From assembly GCA_016794785.1 (NCBI GenBank), contig JAEUHC010000004.1, positions 62,001-126,000 on the forward strand: 64,000 nt of DNA, written 5' to 3'. Both the position numbers and the translations under genes were made by a program. Under the pieces are notes generated by a model. It saw nothing but the letters and a program-made list of their open reading frames with translations, did not search any database and was not told where the DNA came from. Shown here piece by piece: positions 60,294 to 64,000 of the stretch (positions within the stretch are counted from its first letter, which is position 1; each line of letters begins with the position of its first letter). Source of the stretch: Opitutaceae bacterium (GTDB lineage: Bacteria; Verrucomicrobiota; Verrucomicrobiia; Opitutales; Opitutaceae).

Positions 60294-61889
60294 CTAGGGC
60301 CTGCCTTGCGCATAGAGCGCGGCGATTTCGGCGGGCGACAACGCCGTGCCGAACAGGGCGAATTCATCCATGCTGCCGTTAAGGTTGCGGACCGCGTAGT
60401 GGGGGTCGGCGCGGTTGGGCAGATCCCAGTTGCCGATCGAGGCGGCGCCGATGCTGACGGTCTCGACGAGATAGTGCTCCGGCACCGCTTCGCGGCTGAG
60501 TTGCTGGCCGTTGAGGTAGTGCGTCACGTGCCGCGCGTCCGGATCGTAGACCGTGGCAATCATCAGCCATCGACCACTGAGGGCGGTGCTCCAGAACGGC
60601 GGGGAAAAATAGACATGCTTGTCCTTTTCTCCCTTGGACGCGTCCCACGTATCACGCTTCTTCACGGAGAAGAACAGCCGCCCGTCGTTCATGATTTGCC
60701 AGTGTGGCTCGTGCAGATCGTGGCCGTCGGTCAGGAACAGGGAATTATACCAGCGATCGAGGCTGTTGATTTTCACCCACGTCACAAAGGTCAGCGCGTG
60801 ATAGCGGCCCGGAACATTCACCCGCACGCGGCTGCCGGCCGGGCTGAAATCGAGCGCGCCGCTGGCCTTGCCCCAACGATCGGCCACGCGCGCCGCCGCC
60901 ACCACGGCACCCTCGGACAAAACGGTCTGACCGGCGATCGCATCATTCGGCACCCGGCGGTCGGCAGGATCGGGGGCGCTCATCTGGAACAACGCCACCA
61001 GGCGCGAATCGCGGCGCAGTGTCTCGATCGAATTCGCCCAGCTCGTGCGCCGCGCCAGGCGCACGGCGGCGAGTTTCTCGCCCATTTCTTCTATGCCGAT
61101 GAAGCTGCCGGTGCTCGCGACGAGCTTCGGGCTGCTGGCCGGCGCGTCCAGGCGCAGCGCCTCGCCTTTCTCCAAGTGCCGCATGGCGGCGGCGTGCGGG
61201 TGCCATTCGACGTCGCCCTTGAGCACGTGCATCTCCGGACGCTCGCTGGAGAGATCCAAGGCAAATTCCGTCCCGAGATCCACAACCTTGCCCTTGGGCG
61301 TGGTGATGGTGAAGCCACGGGCCGGCTCGGGCACCTGGGCGCGCACCTTGCCGCGCGCGAGCACCATTTCCATCGGCGACACGATCTCGAACTGCGCGTC
61401 GCCTTCAACAACCACGGTCACCCCGCTGAAAAGTTCAATCTGCGCCCAACCCGAGGCGAGCGTGAGCTTGCCGGCGGGCACGAGCGCGCCGTCGGCCAAT
61501 TGCGTCGCGCCCTGCCACACCGCGCCGGCCTGCCCGACGAGCACGGCGAAGCCGCTTTCCCGCTGCTCCACCACGGGCCCAGTCGCGACCGCCGGAAGCC
61601 CCGTTCGATTCGAGCGCCCGCCAATGACAAAAAATCCCACTGCCACCGCCGCCGCCAGTCCACCCAAGGCCAAGGGCCAATATCTGCGAAACGCCACGGT
61701 TTCCACTTTCGCCGGCTCAAGCGCCCGGGCCTCCTCCTCCAGTAGCGACGACAAGGTCAGCCGCTCCAGATACTCCCGCCGCGCCGCAGGATCGACGGAG
61801 AACTCCGCCTCAAGCCGCAGAAAATCCGCCTCGGAAATATCGCCCTCGATCAACGCGTCGATCAGCCGGTTTCGTTCCTGTGGGTTCAT
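60294..61889 (-). CDS. FecR-type anti-sigma-like membrane protein fused to a LamG-like domain
   Basis: The 531-residue product has four parts. A cytoplasmic N-terminal helical domain (1-60; LIDALIEGDISEADFLRLEA) is of the anti-sigma type. One membrane helix spans about 71-90. A periplasmic FecR domain (about 110-255) contains ITTPKGKVVDLGTEFALDLS and EMHVLKGDVEW. The C-terminal concanavalin/LamG-like jelly-roll (about 330-525) contains YHALTFVTWVKINSLDRWYN and LNGSMDEFALFGTALSPAEI. Such lectin-like folds often bind glycans. The ATG overlaps the sigma-factor stop, so the two are translated together. It is likely to hold the sigma factor inactive until a ligand is sensed (inference). Confidence 0.88.
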   Translation of the reverse strand: MNPQERNRLIDALIEGDISEADFLRLEAEFSVDPAARREYLERLTLSSLLEEEARALEPAKVETVAFRRYWPLALGGLAAAVAVGFFVIGGRSNRTGLPAVATGPVVEQRESGFAVLVGQAGAVWQGATQLADGALVPAGKLTLASGWAQIELFSGVTVVVEGDAQFEIVSPMEMVLARGKVRAQVPEPARGFTITTPKGKVVDLGTEFALDLSSERPEMHVLKGDVEWHPHAAAMRHLEKGEALRLDAPASSPKLVASTGSFIGIEEMGEKLAAVRLARRTSWANSIETLRRDSRLVALFQMSAPDPADRRVPNDAIAGQTVLSEGAVVAAARVADRWGKASGALDFSPAGSRVRVNVPGRYHALTFVTWVKINSLDRWYNSLFLTDGHDLHEPHWQIMNDGRLFFSVKKRDTWDASKGEKDKHVYFSPPFWSTALSGRWLMIATVYDPDARHVTHYLNGQQLSREAVPEHYLVETVSIGAASIGNWDLPNRADPHYAVRNLNGSMDEFALFGTALSPAEIAALYAQGRP

Positions 61890-62419
61890 GTCATTTCCTC
61901 CGTTTGCTGCAATTGGCCGCGGATGCAGGCGAGCAGCGCGTTGCGCAGGCGGTGCAACGTGACTTTCAGCCCGCCCGCGCTCTGCCCGGTCCTCTCCGCA
62001 TACGCCGCCAAGGTGCCGGCGCTTGCGTAGCGTTGCATCAGCAGCTCGCGATCCTTGCCGCGCAGATTCGCGAGGCAGCGTTTCAGCGCCTCGTGTTTCC
62101 GCTCCGTGTCCTCGGTCTGGCCGGCGAGATCCTCCGCAAAGGTTTCCTCCAACCGCTCGCTGAACACCAGGCGAGCGTCGCGGGCCTGCCGCTTGCGGTA
62201 GTTGAGCACTTCATAGCGCGCTACACTGAAGGCCCATGCCTTGAAATTCGTGCCCAGCGTGAATTCGCCGCGCTTGAGCCAGAGGGTGGCGTTGGCCTGC
62301 TGCGCGACATCGCTCGCCGCCGGATCGCCCGGGAGCAGCGAACGCACATAAAGCCGCAGCGGCAGCTGAACCTCGGTCAGCAGCGCGACGATGCGACTCT
62401 CGCGTTCAGGATCGGTCAT
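61886..62419 (-). CDS. ECF RNA polymerase sigma factor (Rhodopirellula/Verrucomicrobium type)
   Basis: The 177-residue product has a sigma-2 region (about 8-80) with GTNFKAWAFSVARYEVLNYR (56-75) and a sigma-4 region (about 108-170) with LRGKDRELLMQRYASAGTLA, then the helix-turn-helix AYAERTGQSAGGLKVTLHRL. This matches the ECF subfamily known from Rhodopirellula and Verrucomicrobium. It starts a run of eight leftward genes and overlaps the FecR-LamG gene by 4 bp. The ATG at 62419 is chosen; an earlier one adds 10 residues. Upstream (62420-62583) is 164 bp before the next FecR-LamG gene; I see no clear -35/-10 there. Confidence 0.92.
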   Translation of the reverse strand: MTDPERESRIVALLTEVQLPLRLYVRSLLPGDPAASDVAQQANATLWLKRGEFTLGTNFKAWAFSVARYEVLNYRKRQARDARLVFSERLEETFAEDLAGQTEDTERKHEALKRCLANLRGKDRELLMQRYASAGTLAAYAERTGQSAGGLKVTLHRLRNALLACIRGQLQQTEEMT

Positions 62420-62583
62420 GGGGCAATGATATATGCCGGAAACGCGCAAAGGTTAGCGGCGGTGGGCGAAGATTTTTTCGGCAAGGCAAAAGAGGGGCGC
62501 GTGGGTCTCGCGCCCGCAGGCGCATCCTCGACAAACCGAACCGCGCAGGCACGCGGACGCGCCCCCTACCCCCATCCGGGATG

Positions 62584-64000
62584 TTACCGCGCCGCCACTG
62601 CGGGGGGATTGCCGCCATCGGGGCGGCTCTTTTCGTAAATGTCCAAAATCTCGTCGGCCGTCAGCGGCGCCTTGAAAATCATGAATTCATCCATGCTGCC
62701 GTTGAAATTTCTCACCGGCTGCGGATCGGTCGAGGCCGGCAGGCCCCAGTTGCCCAGCTCCGCGTCGCCAATCCGGAGTTTCTGCGGCACGACCATTTCC
62801 GCGCGAAACGTCTCCCGGCCGTCGACATAGTGGACGACCTCGCGCTTGAGGGTGTCCATCACCACGGCGAGGTGGTGCCACCGTGCGGGCCCGCTGGTGG
62901 TGGGATAAAATCCGCTGGTATAGTTGGCGCCCGAAGGGCCGAGCCACACCCCCGGCCGCAGGTGCACGGTGGGTTTGCGCTTGGCGGTGTCGCCGATGCC
63001 GAGGCGCACCTTGCCTTCAAAAAACTGCCAGTGGGGTTCGCCCGGCTCAAAGCCGTCCGTGAGAAAGATGGAGGTGAACGACTGCTCCGTGCGGTCGAGG
63101 CGCAGCCAGGCGACATAGGTCAGCGCATCAAATTCACCCGGCACGGAGACCCGCACCCGATCGCTCGGCTGGCGAAAGCCGAGCGCCGTCCGGGCGGACC
63201 AGCGGCCTTCCGCCCATTCACAGCCCACCACGATGCCATCAAGCGCGGAGGCGGTGGCGCTCGCCCGGTTGCGCAACACCCGGGGCGACGACGCTTCGCG
63301 CTCAAAATCAAAATACATCACGACCCGCGGGTCGTCGCGCAGCCGTTGGGCCGCCGCGGCCCAAGCCCGCTGCCGTTCGGTCTGTTGCGCGTGCAGACGC
63401 TGCTCCAGCACGGTGGCGCTCACAAAATCATCGGACCGCGCCGAAATGCGCGCCACGCCCTGCGGATTAAGCCGGATGCCCTGCCCTGCCGCCAATTCCT
63501 CCCGCGCAGCCGCGGCCGGCTTCCCACGCTCGGCCCACGAGACCTTGCCATTGAACACATGCACCTCGGTGCCGGTCTCTTTCCCCACCTCGAGCGCAAA
63601 CTCGGTGCCAAGATCGATCACTTCGAGACGCGAGGTGAGCACGCGGAACGTGCGCGTCACCCCGCTCACCTCCACGCGGATCTTGCCCGCATGGCAGATC
63701 GCCTCGTCCACCCGCGTCAGCTCGATCTCCGCCGGGCCTTCAACCGTCATGTGCGCGCCGTTGAAAAATTCGATGCCCAGCACGCCCGCCGTGATCGCGA
63801 TCCGGCCTGGCGACAGAATCGCGCCGGCGGCGAGCGCAGCCTGAGGCTCTTTCCACTGTGCGTCCCACGTCGCCGAGAGCAGCGCGACGCCGTTGGTCGT
63901 CGCCTCCGCCCGGGGCGGCCCGATGTCGGGCTGGCGAAACACCAGCGCAAACCAGACGGCCGCCGCAGCGATTCCAGCCAGCCCCACCCAACGCCATGAC
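62584..64000 (-). CDS. Second FecR-LamG protein (5' end outside window)
   Basis: The visible 471 residues begin inside a membrane helix (WRWVGLAGIAAAAVWFALVF) that continues past the right edge, so the N-terminal cytoplasmic part is not seen. Then come a FecR domain (EVIDLGTEFALEVGKETGTE, VHVFNGKVSW) and a C-terminal LamG-like domain (FDALTYVAWLRLDRTEQSFT, FNGSMDEFMIFKAPLTADEI). It is a clear paralogue of the protein at 60294. Its own sigma factor, if any, would lie beyond 64000. The end is 164 bp upstream of the sigma gene. Confidence 0.87.
   Translation of the reverse strand, partial: SWRWVGLAGIAAAAVWFALVFRQPDIGPPRAEATTNGVALLSATWDAQWKEPQAALAAGAILSPGRIAITAGVLGIEFFNGAHMTVEGPAEIELTRVDEAICHAGKIRVEVSGVTRTFRVLTSRLEVIDLGTEFALEVGKETGTEVHVFNGKVSWAERGKPAAAAREELAAGQGIRLNPQGVARISARSDDFVSATVLEQRLHAQQTERQRAWAAAAQRLRDDPRVVMYFDFEREASSPRVLRNRASATASALDGIVVGCEWAEGRWSARTALGFRQPSDRVRVSVPGEFDALTYVAWLRLDRTEQSFTSIFLTDGFEPGEPHWQFFEGKVRLGIGDTAKRKPTVHLRPGVWLGPSGANYTSGFYPTTSGPARWHHLAVVMDTLKREVVHYVDGRETFRAEMVVPQKLRIGDAELGNWGLPASTDPQPVRNFNGSMDEFMIFKAPLTADEILDIYEKSRPDGGNPPAVAAR

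Noticed and set aside
1..64000. CRISPR arrays, transposase genes, rRNA
   Set aside because: No spaced direct-repeat array, transposase-like protein or rRNA signature was found on reading the window.

Overview
The window is a GC-rich chromosomal segment. It most likely comes from a verrucomicrobium of the Opitutaceae type (inference). The pointers are an ECF sigma factor resembling the Rhodopirellula/Verrucomicrobium family, several PSD1-type cytochrome proteins (DUF1592, DUF1549/DUF1553) with their DUF1552/DUF1501 partners, four very large TonB-dependent receptors with a shared GYAAxxTLxGTR plug motif, several sulfatases and ThuA/DUF1080-type proteins, and a kdsC-lptC-lptA-lptB-hprK run. I see no rRNA or tRNA gene, CRISPR array, transposase or prophage block.

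Region 1 (1-8.0 kb). A leftward flagellar basal-body operon (flgB-flgC-fliE-fliF) sits behind a near-perfect sigma-54 promoter and diverges from a response regulator with a degenerate HD-GYP domain. Then come a secreted protein of unknown function, a leftward three-gene unit (ParA-type ATPase, uncharacterised protein, coiled-coil protein) and a GreA/GreB-like factor. Region 2 (8.0-17.9 kb). A TonB-type protein, a translationally coupled glycerol-3-phosphate operon (glpD-glpT-glpQ), and a TonB-dependent receptor divergent from a SorC-type regulator plus a cupin. Region 3 (17.9-28.5 kb). Mostly housekeeping: fused 2-oxoacid dehydrogenase E1, kdsC, lptC/lptA/lptB, hprK, rph, sucC and sucD, plus an orphan Phd-like antitoxin. 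This part is rich in short palindromic repeats lying between genes and, twice, inside gene starts.

Region 4 (28.5-40.6 kb). Accessory genes: a cytochrome P450, a sulfatase divergent from a giant TonB-dependent receptor with two copies of a TTAAYYRRTTAA palindrome between them, a LacI regulator, a DJ-1/PfpI protein, two membrane proteins (one a rhomboid protease) and a PQQ-type propeller protein. Region 5 (40.6-64 kb). Two leftward catabolic blocks. The first is DUF1080-DUF1592-DUF1552 (then PhoD), with another TTAAYYRRTTAA site upstream. The second is a continuous run of about 15 kb: ECF sigma factor, FecR-LamG anti-sigma-like protein, receptor, DUF1553, DUF1501, second receptor, ThuA, sulfatase. 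A degraded receptor 3' end lies between the two blocks, and a second FecR-LamG gene runs off the right edge.

Together, regions 4-5 read as machinery for sensing, importing and degrading a sulfated, probably glycan-like, external substrate. The most unusual element is the sigma/FecR-LamG cassette. Its sensor carries a lectin-like domain, and the receptors lack the N-terminal signalling domain that FecA-type systems use. Function assignments rest on reading motifs by eye; no database search was run.
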